Assembly: GCF_014352855.1 (NCBI RefSeq)
Contig: NZ_CP060697.1
Coordinates: 1,054,001 to 1,118,000, forward strand
Direction of reading: 5' to 3'
Source: Sphingomonas sabuli
GTDB taxonomy: Bacteria > Pseudomonadota > Alphaproteobacteria > Sphingomonadales > Sphingomonadaceae
Length of the DNA: 64,000 nucleotides
Part shown: piece after piece, positions 28,549 through 37,854 of the stretch
How the letters are laid out: every line of letters starts with the position of its first letter
How positions within the stretch are numbered: the first letter of the stretch is position 1
The notes under the pieces: generated by a model
Seen by the model: only the letters and a program-made list of their open reading frames with translations
The model's database searches: none
What the model was told of the DNA's origin: nothing
Program-made: the position numbers and the translations under genes

Positions 28549-30930
28549 ATGTTCGATATCAAGACTGTAGAAATCGCGCTCGGGGACAAGACCCTGAAGC
28601 TCGAAACGGGCCGCGTTGCCCGCCAGGCCGACGGCGCGGTTCTCGCGACCCTTGGCGAAACCGTCGTGCTGTGCGCCGTCACCGCCGCCAAGAAGGTCAA
28701 GGAAGGCCAGGATTTCTTCCCGCTGACCGTCCACTACCAGGAAAAGTTTTCCGCTGCCGGCCGTATCCCCGGCGGCTTCTTCAAGCGCGAGCGTGGAGCG
28801 ACCGAGAAGGAAACGCTGACCAGCCGCCTGATCGACCGTCCGGTCCGCCCGCTGTTCCCGGAAGGCTTCTACAATGAAGTCCTCGTGATCGCGCAGGTGC
28901 TGTCCTACGACGGCGAGAACGAGCCCGACATCGTCGCCATGTACGCCGCGTCGGCCGCGCTGACGATTTCCGGCGTTCCGTTCATGGGTCCGATCGGCGC
29001 CGCGCGCGTCGGCTACAAGGATGGCGAATACATCCTCAACCCGAGCCCGGAACAGCAGAAGGAAAGCGAGCTCGACCTCGTCATGGCCGGCACGCTGAAT
29101 GCCGTGATGATGGTGGAATCGGAAGCCAAGGAGCTGTCCGAAGAGATCATGCTCGGCGCCGTGATGTTCGGTCACAAGGCCAGCCAGCAGGTCTGCGAAG
29201 CGGTCATCTCGCTCGCCGAAAAGGCCGCCAAGGAGCCGTGGGAACTGAACAGCGACAAGGACCAGAAGTCGGGCATCAAGGCCAAGCTTAAGGACCTCAT
29301 CGGCAAGGACATCGAAGCCGCCTACAAGCTGACCGACAAGCAGGAGCGGTCGACCGCGCTCAGCAATGCGCGCGACAAGGCGAAGGAGGCTTTCGCCGAC
29401 GCCGAGCCGCAGGAACAGCTGGTCGCCGGCAAGGCGGTCAAGGGGCTGGAAGCCGACATCGTCCGCACCGCCATCCTGAAGGACGGCCGCCGCATCGACG
29501 GTCGCGACACCAAGACGGTGCGCCCGATCGAAGCGATGGTCCACTTCCTGCCGCGCGCGCACGGTTCGGCGATCTTCACCCGCGGTGAAACGCAGGCGAT
29601 CGTAACCACCACGCTGGGCACCAAGGAATCGGAGCAGATGATCGACGGGCTGGAGGGTCTCTCTTACTCGCGCTTCATGCTGCACTATAACTTCCCGCCC
29701 TATTCGGTCGGTGAAGTCGGCCGCTTCGGCGCCCCGTCGCGCCGCGAAACCGGCCACGGCAAGCTCGCCTGGCGCGCGCTGCACCCGATGCTGCCGAGCG
29801 TCGAGGAATTCCCGTACACGATCCGCGTCCTGTCCGACATCACCGAGTCCAACGGCTCGAGCTCGATGGCAACGGTGTGCGGCGGCTCGCTGGCCATGAT
29901 GGACGCCGGCGTTCCGCTCAAGCGGCCGGTCGCGGGCATCGCCATGGGCCTGATCCTCGAAGGCAGCGACTATGCCGTCATCTCGGACATCCTGGGCGAC
30001 GAGGACCACCTTGGCGACATGGACTTCAAGGTTGCCGGCACGTCGGAAGGCGTGACCTCGCTCCAGATGGACATCAAGGTCGCCGGCATCACCGAGGAAA
30101 TCATGCAGACCGCCCTTGCCCAGGCGAAGGACGGCCGTGCGCACATCCTCGGTGAAATGGCCAAGGCCCTGCCGGAAACGCGTGGCGAGCTCAGCGAGCA
30201 CGCACCGCGCATCGAGACGATGCAGATCCCCAAGGACAAGATCCGCGAAGTCATCGGCACCGGCGGCAAGGTCATCCGCGAAATCGTCGCGGAGACCGGC
30301 GCCAAGGTCGACATCGACGACGAGGGCGTGATCAAGATCAGCTCGTCCGACCTGTCCCAGATCGAGGCCGCGCGCCAGTGGATCCAGGGTATCGTCGCGG
30401 AGCCGGAAGTCGGCACCATCTACACCGGCAAGGTCGCCAACATCGTCGATTTCGGCGCGTTCGTGACGTTCATGCCCGGCAAGGACGGCCTGGTGCACGT
30501 GTCCGAAATCAAGAACGAGCGGGTCGAAAACGTCCGCGACGTGCTTGAGGAAGGGCAGGAAGTGAAGGTCAAGCTGCTCGAGGTCGACCAGCGCGGCAAG
30601 GTTCGCCTGTCGATGCGCCTCGTCGACCAGGAAACCGGCGCAGAGCTGGAGGACACCCGTCCGCCGCGCGAACCGCGTGAAGGCGGCGATCGCGGTCCCC
30701 GTGGCGACCGCGGTGGCCGTGGCGGCGGCCGGGACGGCGACCGCCGTCGTGGCGGCGGCGGCGGTGGACGCGGCGGCGACCGCGACCGCGGTCCGCGCGG
30801 CGACCGGGACGGCGGCGGCCGTGGCGACCGCGGCCCGCGCCGCGACCGCGACGGTAACGAAGGCGGCAAGGACGAGGGCGGCGAGCCCAAGTTCGCCCCG
30901 GCCTTCCTGACCGGCGGCGACGAAGACTAA
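28549..30930 (+). CDS. pnp: polyribonucleotide nucleotidyltransferase (PNPase) with RGG-like tail
   Basis: 793 residues from the ATG at 28549, with GAAGGA upstream; a longer ORF start at 28504 lies in the leader. Two RNase PH domains (about 10-220 and 310-540), the KH domain [20 protein letters not shown] (about 557-615) and S1 domain (about 623-695). From about 700 on, a 90-residue tail is made almost only of Gly, Arg, Asp and Pro with [17 protein letters not shown] repeats. PNPase degrades mRNA 3' to 5' with phosphate. The RGG-like tail is likely unstructured and RNA-binding. Confidence 0.97.
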   Translation: MFDIKTVEIALGDKTLKLETGRVARQADGAVLATLGETVVLCAVTAAKKVKEGQDFFPLTVHYQEKFSAAGRIPGGFFKRERGATEKETLTSRLIDRPVRPLFPEGFYNEVLVIAQVLSYDGENEPDIVAMYAASAALTISGVPFMGPIGAARVGYKDGEYILNPSPEQQKESELDLVMAGTLNAVMMVESEAKELSEEIMLGAVMFGHKASQQVCEAVISLAEKAAKEPWELNSDKDQKSGIKAKLKDLIGKDIEAAYKLTDKQERSTALSNARDKAKEAFADAEPQEQLVAGKAVKGLEADIVRTAILKDGRRIDGRDTKTVRPIEAMVHFLPRAHGSAIFTRGETQAIVTTTLGTKESEQMIDGLEGLSYSRFMLHYNFPPYSVGEVGRFGAPSRRETGHGKLAWRALHPMLPSVEEFPYTIRVLSDITESNGSSSMATVCGGSLAMMDAGVPLKRPVAGIAMGLILEGSDYAVISDILGDEDHLGDMDFKVAGTSEGVTSLQMDIKVAGITEEIMQTALAQAKDGRAHILGEMAKALPETRGELSEHAPRIETMQIPKDKIREVIGTGGKVIREIVAETGAKVDIDDEGVIKISSSDLSQIEAARQWIQGIVAEPEVGTIYTGKVANIVDFGAFVTFMPGKDGLVHVSEIKNERVENVRDVLEEGQEVKVKLLEVDQRGKVRLSMRLVDQETGAELEDTRPPREPREGGDRGPRGDRGGRGGGRDGDRRRGGGGGGRGGDRDRGPRGDRDGGGRGDRGPRRDRDGNEGGKDEGGEPKFAPAFLTGGDED

Positions 30931-30955
30931 ACGTCGGCTTCAGTCGAACCAACAG

Positions 30956-30994
30956 AAAGCCCCGCCGCGAGACGATCGCGGCGGGGCTTTTCGT
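30956..30994. terminator. bidirectional terminator between pnp and RTX gene
   Basis: Perfect 15-bp stem AAAGCCCCGCCGCGA (30956-30970) / TCGCGGCGGGGCTTT (30976-30990) with loop GACGA. T-runs flank both arms. It can end pnp on the plus strand and the RTX gene on the minus strand. Confidence 0.9.
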
Positions 30995-31000
30995 TAGGCT

Positions 31001-31300
31001 TCAAAGAATGAAGTCGCTCCCCAACAGCCCGTGGTTGCCGTCGAGGCGGACCATGAAATCGGCCGCCCCGTCGCCATTGGTGTCGCCGTAAACGTAGGTG
31101 TTGCCGTTGGACATCTGATAGCGCAGTTGTCCCGCAGCGCCCGTAAAGACGCCGGTGCCGATGAAGGCAAACGCCTGATCGCCGGCCAGCGCCGCGTTGG
31201 CATCCACCAGGTGAAAATCGAGCCGGTCGCCCTGCGCGTGGCTGAAGTCCATCACGCGGTCGGCGGTCGACGCACTCACGCCGCCGAATTCGCCGTTGCG
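31001..31300. repeat. direct repeat A: C-terminal export-signal region of RTX protein 1
   Basis: Codes for the last 99 residues of the 590-residue RTX protein. The same segment at 32958-33257 differs at only 7 of 99 residues, and at the DNA level shares uninterrupted runs of more than 40 bases. The rest of the two genes is much less alike. Confidence 0.9.
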
Positions 31301-32773
31301 GAACAGGAAGGTGTCCGAGCCCTGCCCGCCGCGCAGGCTGTCCGACCCGCCGCGTCCGTTGAGGACGTTATCGCCGGCATTGCCGACAATCACATTGCCC
31401 AGCCCGTTGCCGGTCAGGGCGATGTCGGCCGATCCGCGCGCGAAAGCGTCTTCGACATTCGCGTCCAGTGCCCAGCTGATCGACGTATAGACGCGGTCGC
31501 GTCCGGCGCCCGCTTCCTCGACCGTGCGGTCGCCCGCGTCATCGACAATATAGGCGTCATCGCCCTGTTGCCCGGAAAGCAGGTCCGCTCCGGAACCGCC
31601 GCTTAGCACATTGTCGAGAGCGTTGCCGCTGATCGCATTGGAGAGGCCGTTGCCGGTCCCGCGCACCGCCGACCCGCCCAGCACCAGGTTTTCGATGTGG
31701 GACCGGAGCGAGAAGCTCACCGACGAATAGACCGTGTCGATACCCTCTTCTTCCAGCTCAGATATGCGGTCGGCGCCATCATCCACCACATAGGTATCGT
31801 TGCCGTCGCCGCCGTGCATGACGTCGGCGCCGGCTTCGCCAACGAGGATATCGTTGCCGTCGCCGCCGAAGAGTTTGTCGTCACCTGCGCCGCCGTACAA
31901 GCGATCTTCGCCGCTCACGACGCGGTCGTCGCCGCCGTCCCCGTACATGGTGTCGTTGCCATCGCGGCCATAGAGGTCGTTATCACCGGCGTTGCCGCGC
32001 AGGACGTTATCGAGGCGGTTGCCAGAGCCAATCAGATCCTCGGCCCCGATCAGCTCAAGGTTTTCGACATTCGAGCCGAGCGAATAGCTGAGCGTGGACC
32101 GGACCAGATCGGCGCCCTCGCCATCGAGTTCGATCACCGCATCGGCAGCCGTGTCGACGATGTAAAGGTCGTTGCCCGTTCCGCCGCGGGCTACATCGTC
32201 GCCGGCACCGCCGTCGAGCACGTCGTCGCCCGCGCTACCCACCAGCCTGTCCGAGCCGGCTTCCCCGCCCAGCTTATCGTCTTGTGTCCCGCCGTTGATG
32301 AAATCGTGGCCGCCGCCGCCGACAAGAACATCCTCGCCTGCCTGGCCGCGCAACTGGTCGGCACCGTCCAGCCCGAAGACGATGTCCGCCGAGCCGCTAC
32401 CCAGCAGCGTTTCCGCTGCCGCCGTCCCGCTGACTTCTGCCAGCTCGCGGACAACGAACGTTCCCCAGGCGCCCCAGCTGTTGTGCGGCAGAAAATCGTT
32501 CAGCGGTTGCCCGGACCGAACGAAGTCCTCGACATGGCGGATCGTAGCATCGCCGATTTCGGCCGATGAATCATAAAAAGAAACGGCGTTGGGATCGATA
32601 TGATAGGCCCACCCCACGTTGTAGCTTGCGGGGGCCTCGACAACGATGCCACCTATGCGCATCGCATCCGTAACCGAGCCGTCGATCAGCCCGCGTGCAT
32701 GATCGATCTGCAAGGGATCCAGGATCTGGACGACAGCAGTGTCGCGTCCATCCGAAAACACGAAATACGCCAT
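31001..32773 (-). CDS. RTX-repeat secreted protein with BP74-like N-terminal domain
   Basis: 590 residues. Residues 1-115 form a globular domain (FVFSDGRDTAVVQI, APASYNVGWAYHIDPNAVSF, VRSGQPLNDFLPHNSWGAWG) that resembles the BP74 N-terminal family; this match is from memory. From about 125 to 490 there are glycine/aspartate RTX nonapeptides (GGxGxDxL/Y type, e.g. DVLDGGAGDDVARGGTGND) mixed with the spacer pattern SYSLGSNVENLELIGAEDL. The last 99 residues are almost the same as in the neighbouring protease and end in the D-F-I-L motif of type I secretion signals. No signal peptide. It is likely exported by the ABC exporter at 36145-39203. Confidence 0.85.
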   Translation of the reverse strand: MAYFVFSDGRDTAVVQILDPLQIDHARGLIDGSVTDAMRIGGIVVEAPASYNVGWAYHIDPNAVSFYDSSAEIGDATIRHVEDFVRSGQPLNDFLPHNSWGAWGTFVVRELAEVSGTAAAETLLGSGSADIVFGLDGADQLRGQAGEDVLVGGGGHDFINGGTQDDKLGGEAGSDRLVGSAGDDVLDGGAGDDVARGGTGNDLYIVDTAADAVIELDGEGADLVRSTLSYSLGSNVENLELIGAEDLIGSGNRLDNVLRGNAGDNDLYGRDGNDTMYGDGGDDRVVSGEDRLYGGAGDDKLFGGDGNDILVGEAGADVMHGGDGNDTYVVDDGADRISELEEEGIDTVYSSVSFSLRSHIENLVLGGSAVRGTGNGLSNAISGNALDNVLSGGSGADLLSGQQGDDAYIVDDAGDRTVEEAGAGRDRVYTSISWALDANVEDAFARGSADIALTGNGLGNVIVGNAGDNVLNGRGGSDSLRGGQGSDTFLFRNGEFGGVSASTADRVMDFSHAQGDRLDFHLVDANAALAGDQAFAFIGTGVFTGAAGQLRYQMSNGNTYVYGDTNGDGAADFMVRLDGNHGLLGSDFIL

Positions 32774-32957
32774 GCTGCCTCCCCGCCCGCTTCGACATCA
32801 AACCCGCTCGCGGCAGACGGCGATGCCCGCTTGCCGACCGCATGCTTGATCCTCGAAAGTCGAGCGCGGCACAAGCCAAATCTCCTCGCATCCGCGATGG
32901 ATTTCAGACACTTAGCTTTAGTTAGTAGCGCGTATCCCTCGCTCGTCCGACCGCGAG

Positions 32958-33257
32958 CTAGAGTATGAAGTCACCCCCGACCAACGTGTGGCTGCCGTCG
33001 AGGCGGACCATGAAATCGGCCGCCCCGTCGCCATTTGTGTCGCCGTAAACGTAGGTGTTGCCGTTGGACATCTGATAGCGCAGCTGTCCCGCGGCGCCGG
33101 TGAAAGCGCCGGTGCCGATGAAGGCGAACGCCTGGTCGCCGGCCAGCGCCGCGTTGGCGTCGACCAGGTGGAAGTCGAGCCGGTCGCCTTGCGCATGGCT
33201 GAAGTCCATCACGCGGTCGGCGGTCGACGCGCTCATGCCGCCGAATTCGCCGGTGCG
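32958..33257. repeat. direct repeat B: C-terminal export-signal region of the RTX protease
   Basis: Second copy of the segment at 31001-31300, same orientation. Together they mark a duplicated or recently gene-converted secretion signal. Confidence 0.9.
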
Positions 33258-35519
33258 GAACGTGAACGTGTCCGACCCCAACGATCCGCGCAGGCTGTCC
33301 GCACCGGCGCGCCCGTCGAGCACGTTATTACCGCCGTTGCCGACGATCACGTTGTCGATGGCGTTGCCGCGCCCTGCGATCGAAGCGGTACCGCGAAGGA
33401 ACAGGTCTTCGACCGCGGCTTCGAGCGACCAGGCGACCGTGGAATAGACGCGGTCGCGCCCGCCGCCCGAAGCTTCCACCGTGTGATCGCCGGCGTTCTC
33501 GACATAATAGATGTCGTTGCCGCCAGCCCCAGTCATCACGTCCGCACCCAGGCCGCCGTTGAGCACGTTGTTGCCGTTCGTCCCCGTCAATTGGTTGGCC
33601 AGGTTATTGCCCGACGCGCGGACCGCGCTGCCGGTCAGCGTCAGATTTTCGAAATTGGAGCTGAGTGCGAAGCTCACCGAGCTGTAGACGAGGTCCCGCC
33701 CCTGACCGGCGAATTCGGCCAGGCGTTCCCCGACGTTGTCCACGTAATAGGTGTCGTTGCCCGCACCGCCGCGCATGATGTCCGCCCCGGCCCCGCCGTT
33801 CAGGATGTTGTTGCTGGCGTTACCAACGATGCGGTTGATTGCGCCGTTACCGGTGGCGGAAACGGCCGTTCCGGTCAGGATCAGGTTTTCGATGTTCGCG
33901 GCCAGCGCGAAATTGATCGAGCTGTAGACCGTGTCCGAGCCGCCTCCCGCCACTTCGGCGATCGAATCCCCGGCGGCATCGACATAATAGGTGTCGTCGC
34001 CGGCCAGTCCGGTCATCGTGTCGGATCCGCCGCGGCCGTCGAGGACGTTGTTGCCGGTATTGCCCTGCAACGTGTCTGCATAAGTCGTCCCGCGAACATT
34101 CTCGATCGAGATCAGCGTGTCGGTACCGGCACCGCCCTGCGTGCTGGCCAGGCCAGTCACCAGATTGACGCTGACCCCGGCGGTCATGCCGACGGAATAA
34201 TCGACGGTATCGGAGCCCGCGCCGCCGTTGACCGTGTTCGAGCCCTGGCCGGGCGCTAGGCGGTCGTCGCCGGCATTGCCCTGCAACGTGTCGTTGCCCG
34301 AGCCGCTGTCGAGGAAGTTCGCGGCCGAGTTGCCAATCAGCGTATCCGCGCCGGTCCCGGTGCGCGCATTTTCAATCACCGTGAACGGTGCGATGGCGAT
34401 GTTGCCGGTCTCTCCCAGCACATTGGAGAACGTGCCGGAGTTAAGGTTGACCAGTTGCGAGCCGCTGCGGTTGCCCAGATCGATCGTGTCGATGCCGCCG
34501 CTGTCGAAGATTGTCAGTGCACCGGAATCGTTAGTCCAGTTGGTGCCGTAAGTGGTGTTGCCTTCGCGGGTCGTGGTCGACAGCCCGTACAGGAAGCGCA
34601 TCGCGAGGATGTCGGCGCTCATCGGGGTCAAAGCGAAATTATAGTCGAAACCGCGATCGACGAAGTAGGCGTTTTCGGTTTGCGAGAAGTAGGACATGAT
34701 CGAGGTCGACCACGCATCGTTCGCGAACAGCGCGTCGGTGTCGTAGGTCGCCACGCTATTGTAATCGCCGGCATGGCCAAGCCCGAGCGCATGGCCGATT
34801 TCGTGAATATAGGCTTGGAAGGCGTAGCCTTGCTGGTTTGCGCCATATTCGGTCAGCCAGGCGACATCGACGTTAACCTCCGACCGCGAAATGATGTGAT
34901 TGCTATAGCTGGAGGTCGAGTAGGCTCCCTCATCGCTATCGTCGAAGACGATCTGCCCGCCGGTCGCGACTTCGTCGAATTCGACGCCGATGATGTCGGT
35001 CCAAAGCTGTAGAGCCGCACGCGCGAGGTTTTGGCCGGCGGCAGTCAGCGCCGTGAGGTTGACCGTGATCGAGTCGCCCTGACTAACGTCAAAATGGCGG
35101 TAATCGCCATTCCAGAAGCCGTGAGTGAGCTGGTTGGCGGCCTGCTCGAGGCTGTAGACCGGCGGTGCCGTGTAGGGCTGAACGGTGACAGTATACTGGC
35201 CGGCGTAGGATTCGTCGTACGCACCGATGTCGAGATAATAGACGCCGGTCGTCGTTGCGGTGAACACGAGCCGCGAATCCCGGCCCGAGCCGCTGTCGTC
35301 ATTTTCCGCGAGGAGCGTGCCCGCCGCGTTGCGGACGAAAAGATAGGGATCCTCAAGCGGATTGGCGCCGGATCCGTTAAGCGTGATCACGATCCGCTGA
35401 CCGGCGGTCAACTCGATGCGAATCCAGTCGTGATCGCCTACGACCTCCAGCTGGTTGGTCAGCGTGCCGCCGACGGTGATGTCCGTAGTCGTCAGCGAAT
35501 CTGCAGGAATATCAACCAT
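32958..35519 (-). CDS. serralysin-like RTX zinc metalloprotease (M10) with PPC domain
   Basis: 853 residues. A pre-peptidase C-terminal-type (PPC) domain occupies about 15-115 (DWIRIELTAGQRIVI, GVYYLDIGAYDESYAGQYTV). The protease domain has HEIGHALGLGH (His239, Glu240, His243, His249) and the Met-turn SIMSYF (Met275, Tyr277), both intact. TPMSADILAMRFLYG marks the M10 C-terminal boundary. From about 390 to 755, RTX nonapeptides alternate with about 90-residue super-repeats containing VYSSVSFALSSNFENLTLTG. The end DFIL is a type I signal. GGAGGG serves as ribosome site. It probably degrades extracellular protein; PPC at the N-terminus is unusual for serralysins. Confidence 0.93.
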   Translation of the reverse strand: MVDIPADSLTTTDITVGGTLTNQLEVVGDHDWIRIELTAGQRIVITLNGSGANPLEDPYLFVRNAAGTLLAENDDSGSGRDSRLVFTATTTGVYYLDIGAYDESYAGQYTVTVQPYTAPPVYSLEQAANQLTHGFWNGDYRHFDVSQGDSITVNLTALTAAGQNLARAALQLWTDIIGVEFDEVATGGQIVFDDSDEGAYSTSSYSNHIISRSEVNVDVAWLTEYGANQQGYAFQAYIHEIGHALGLGHAGDYNSVATYDTDALFANDAWSTSIMSYFSQTENAYFVDRGFDYNFALTPMSADILAMRFLYGLSTTTREGNTTYGTNWTNDSGALTIFDSGGIDTIDLGNRSGSQLVNLNSGTFSNVLGETGNIAIAPFTVIENARTGTGADTLIGNSAANFLDSGSGNDTLQGNAGDDRLAPGQGSNTVNGGAGSDTVDYSVGMTAGVSVNLVTGLASTQGGAGTDTLISIENVRGTTYADTLQGNTGNNVLDGRGGSDTMTGLAGDDTYYVDAAGDSIAEVAGGGSDTVYSSINFALAANIENLILTGTAVSATGNGAINRIVGNASNNILNGGAGADIMRGGAGNDTYYVDNVGERLAEFAGQGRDLVYSSVSFALSSNFENLTLTGSAVRASGNNLANQLTGTNGNNVLNGGLGADVMTGAGGNDIYYVENAGDHTVEASGGGRDRVYSTVAWSLEAAVEDLFLRGTASIAGRGNAIDNVIVGNGGNNVLDGRAGADSLRGSLGSDTFTFRTGEFGGMSASTADRVMDFSHAQGDRLDFHLVDANAALAGDQAFAFIGTGAFTGAAGQLRYQMSNGNTYVYGDTNGDGAADFMVRLDGSHTLVGGDFIL

Positions 35520-35546
35520 TCAACCCTCCGTGGACGATCGTCCGAA

Positions 35547-35924
35547 TTACTTGATCTGGTCCGCCAGCGCGGCCGCGAGCATCTTGATCGCGCCAGCGGT
35601 AAGCGGCCGATCGGTAGTTCCGACATTCTGTTGCGGGAGCGCGCGGCCGTCGACCGTAGCGACTGCCGACATCTGGTGCGGCGATTTCACCGCCAGCGCG
35701 ATGGTCACCGACGACGCGTCGACGCCCGCTTCGGCCACTTTCGGGGCCAGCGCGCGCTCGATCGCCGCGCAAACGCCGGCGCTCCCGCCGAGGTCGGCGG
35801 GCAGCTTGCCGGCGTTCTCGACGGTGCAGCGGATTGCCGGTCCAGACGTGGTCCCCATGGCGCAAGCGCTCCCAGACACTGCGGCGAACACGGCCGCACT
35901 CACAATACAGCGAGTGGCAAACAT
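35547..35924 (-). CDS. small exported protein upstream of the RTX protease, unknown function
   Basis: 125 residues from the ATG at 35924, preceded by GGGGAGG. A signal peptide (about 1-21, ending ACA) precedes a mature part with two cysteines (IRCTVENAG, GVCAAIERAL). The remaining sequence SSVTIALAVKSPHQMSAVAT and LTAGAIKMLAAALADQIK is alpha/beta-like. No family is recognised, and it does not look like the Inh serralysin inhibitor by eye. It stops 27 bp before the protease start and is likely co-transcribed with it, so a chaperone, inhibitor or accessory role is possible. Confidence 0.7.
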   Translation of the reverse strand: MFATRCIVSAAVFAAVSGSACAMGTTSGPAIRCTVENAGKLPADLGGSAGVCAAIERALAPKVAEAGVDASSVTIALAVKSPHQMSAVATVDGRALPQQNVGTTDRPLTAGAIKMLAAALADQIK

Positions 35925-36106
35925 GATTTGAACCTCCCCGCCCCCAAGCAGTCGATTGCCTGCATTACCCTTGCGCAAGCTGGCCTGCAAAACCATCATT
36001 ACGAAGCAAAAAGTGAACAATGGCTGTCTGTTAGCCCGTTTTTTTGTAAAACAGGCAAGGGTGTCAAGCACTTAGACGGATTGACATCAGGGAGGTAATA
36101 ATCGAG

Positions 36107-36148
36107 TTGCAACCCCGGCACAGCGCAGGAACGCGGGCACAATCGTGA
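36107..36148 (+). other. possible 13-codon leader peptide before the ABC exporter
   Basis: A strong GGAGGT (36091-36096) stands 10 bp before a TTG that opens a 13-codon frame. Its TGA (36146-36148) overlaps the exporter's GTG start (36145) as GTGA. The exporter GTG itself has no good ribosome site, so translational coupling through this leader would explain it. The call rests on these positions only. Confidence 0.25.
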
Positions 36149-37854
36149 ACATCTTCGGAATCACCTTACCGCCATTGCTGGCTCGCGCGGCGCGCGAGTG
36201 CAAATCGCATTTCCTGTCCGCCGGCCTGTTCAGCATGTTTGTCAACCTGCTGTACCTCGCGCCCGCCATCTACATGCTGCAGGTTTACGATCGCGTTGTC
36301 CCCACGGGCGGGATCGCGACGCTCGCCTTCGTCACGCTTGCGCTGGCCATCGCTCTGCTCAGCCTGAGCGCGTTCGATGCGGTCCGCCTGCGCTTGCTGG
36401 TGCGGGCCAGCCTGCGGCTCGACGCATTGGTCGCCCCGAGGCTGCTCAAGGGCACCATCACGCAAGGCGGCGCCGGCACCCAGGCGATGCGCGACTTCGA
36501 CACTATCCGCACGACCGTCGCCAGCCCGGCGTTTGCAGCGCTGTTCGATGTGCCCTGGCTGCCGATCTTCTTGATCGTGTCTTTCATGCTGCATTTCTGG
36601 ATTGGCGTACTGGCCATCGTTGCGTCGGTCGCGATGCTGGCGCTCGCCTGGGCCAACCAGAGGGTCACCCGCCCCGCGATCAACGAGGCGACGGCGACAC
36701 TCGCCTCCGCGGCCAACTGGACGCAAGGGGCCGCGATGCAGGGCGAGTCCGTGCGCGCGCTGGGCATGACGTCGCGGATCGTTTCGCTCGGTCTCGACAA
36801 ACGGTCGGCGGGCGTGGGCCAGCTGGCCGGATCGCAATTCGACGGCAGCCGCTTCACCGCCGCTGGGCGTTTCCTGCGGATGTTCGTGCAGTCCGCGGCG
36901 CTTGGCCTTGGCGCGCTGCTGGCGGTCGAAGGCAAGATTTCCTCCGGCGCGATCATCGCCGCCTCCATCGTCGTCGGCCGCGCATTGCAGCCGGTGGACG
37001 CCGTGATCTCCGGCTGGGGATCATTGATGTCGGCGCGGGCCGCGACCATGCGCCTGTCCACCGCGCTTGAGAATGAGCCGGTCGACGACCCGGTCCGCAC
37101 GCGACTGCCCGATCCCAAGGGGCAGGTTTCGCTCGACCAGGTCGGCCTGCGCATGCCCGATGGGCGGCCGATCCTGTTCGGCGTGTCGATGGACGTGCGG
37201 CCCGGCGAGGCGGTGGCGCTGATCGGTCCCAGCGGGTCGGGCAAGACCAGCCTGTCGAAGATCATCGTCGGGGCGACCGAAGCGTCGGTCGGCACGGTGC
37301 GCATCGACGGCGCCAAGCTGTCGGACTGGGACCCGGACGAGCTGGGTCGGCACATCGGCTATATCCCGCAGCAGCCGTCGCTGCTCGAAGGCACGATCCG
37401 CGACAATATCTGCCGTTTCGATGACAATCCCAATCGCGCCAACGTCGACGCGCACGTCGTCGAGGCCGCCAAACTGGCCGGCGTGCACGAACTCGTCCTC
37501 CATCTCCCGCAAGGCTATGAGACCGTGCTCGGCCCGATGGGTCAGGGCCTATCCGCCGGTCAGGCACAGCGCATCGCGCTCGCCCGGGCGCTCTACGGTT
37601 CGCCCGCTCTGCTGGTGCTCGACGAGCCCAACAGCTGGCTGGACACTGACGGCGACGTCGCGCTCGCCAATGCGGTAAAGGCGATGAAGGCGCGGGGCAG
37701 TGCAGTGATCATCGCCGCGCACCGCAAGACGGTCCTGGAATTCACCGACAAGGTAATGGTCCTCGAGTCCGGCCGCCCGCGCATGTATGGTGAAACGTCT
37801 GCCGTGATGGCCAAACTGATGGCCCCCGCCCCCACACCGGAGAGCGCCGCATGA
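36145..37854 (+). CDS. type I secretion permease/ATPase (PrtD family)
   Basis: 569 residues from a GTG. Six-helix ABC membrane domain (about 20-310) is followed by an ATPase domain with Walker A IGPSGSGKTSLSK, the signature LSAGQAQRIALARAL and Walker B LLVLDEPNSWLD. The overall shape (no peptidase C39 domain, FSMFVNLLYLAPAIYMLQVYDRVVPT near the start) matches the protease/RTX exporters PrtD/AprD/RsaD. It overlaps the fusion-protein gene by 4 bp. The RTX proteins encoded divergently next to it are the expected substrates. Confidence 0.94.
   Translation: MNIFGITLPPLLARAARECKSHFLSAGLFSMFVNLLYLAPAIYMLQVYDRVVPTGGIATLAFVTLALAIALLSLSAFDAVRLRLLVRASLRLDALVAPRLLKGTITQGGAGTQAMRDFDTIRTTVASPAFAALFDVPWLPIFLIVSFMLHFWIGVLAIVASVAMLALAWANQRVTRPAINEATATLASAANWTQGAAMQGESVRALGMTSRIVSLGLDKRSAGVGQLAGSQFDGSRFTAAGRFLRMFVQSAALGLGALLAVEGKISSGAIIAASIVVGRALQPVDAVISGWGSLMSARAATMRLSTALENEPVDDPVRTRLPDPKGQVSLDQVGLRMPDGRPILFGVSMDVRPGEAVALIGPSGSGKTSLSKIIVGATEASVGTVRIDGAKLSDWDPDELGRHIGYIPQQPSLLEGTIRDNICRFDDNPNRANVDAHVVEAAKLAGVHELVLHLPQGYETVLGPMGQGLSAGQAQRIALARALYGSPALLVLDEPNSWLDTDGDVALANAVKAMKARGSAVIIAAHRKTVLEFTDKVMVLESGRPRMYGETSAVMAKLMAPAPTPESAA

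Noticed and set aside
28453..30498. 681-codon minus-strand frame opposite pnp
   Set aside because: Same reason; PNPase domains are clear on the plus strand.
32988..34259. 423-codon plus-strand frame opposite the RTX protease
   Set aside because: It is a reverse reading of RTX repeats (VDQVEVEPVALRMAEV-like), not a protein with a family.
31300..34300. Regularly spaced repeats that could suggest a CRISPR array
   Set aside because: The periodicity is protein-level RTX nonapeptides and 90-residue units within open frames; spacers are not unique DNA blocks, and no cas genes are present.
36081..36102. TTGACA at 36081-36086 as a promoter for the exporter
   Set aside because: No -10 box at 16-18 bp; the nearest TAATAA is only 9 bp away.
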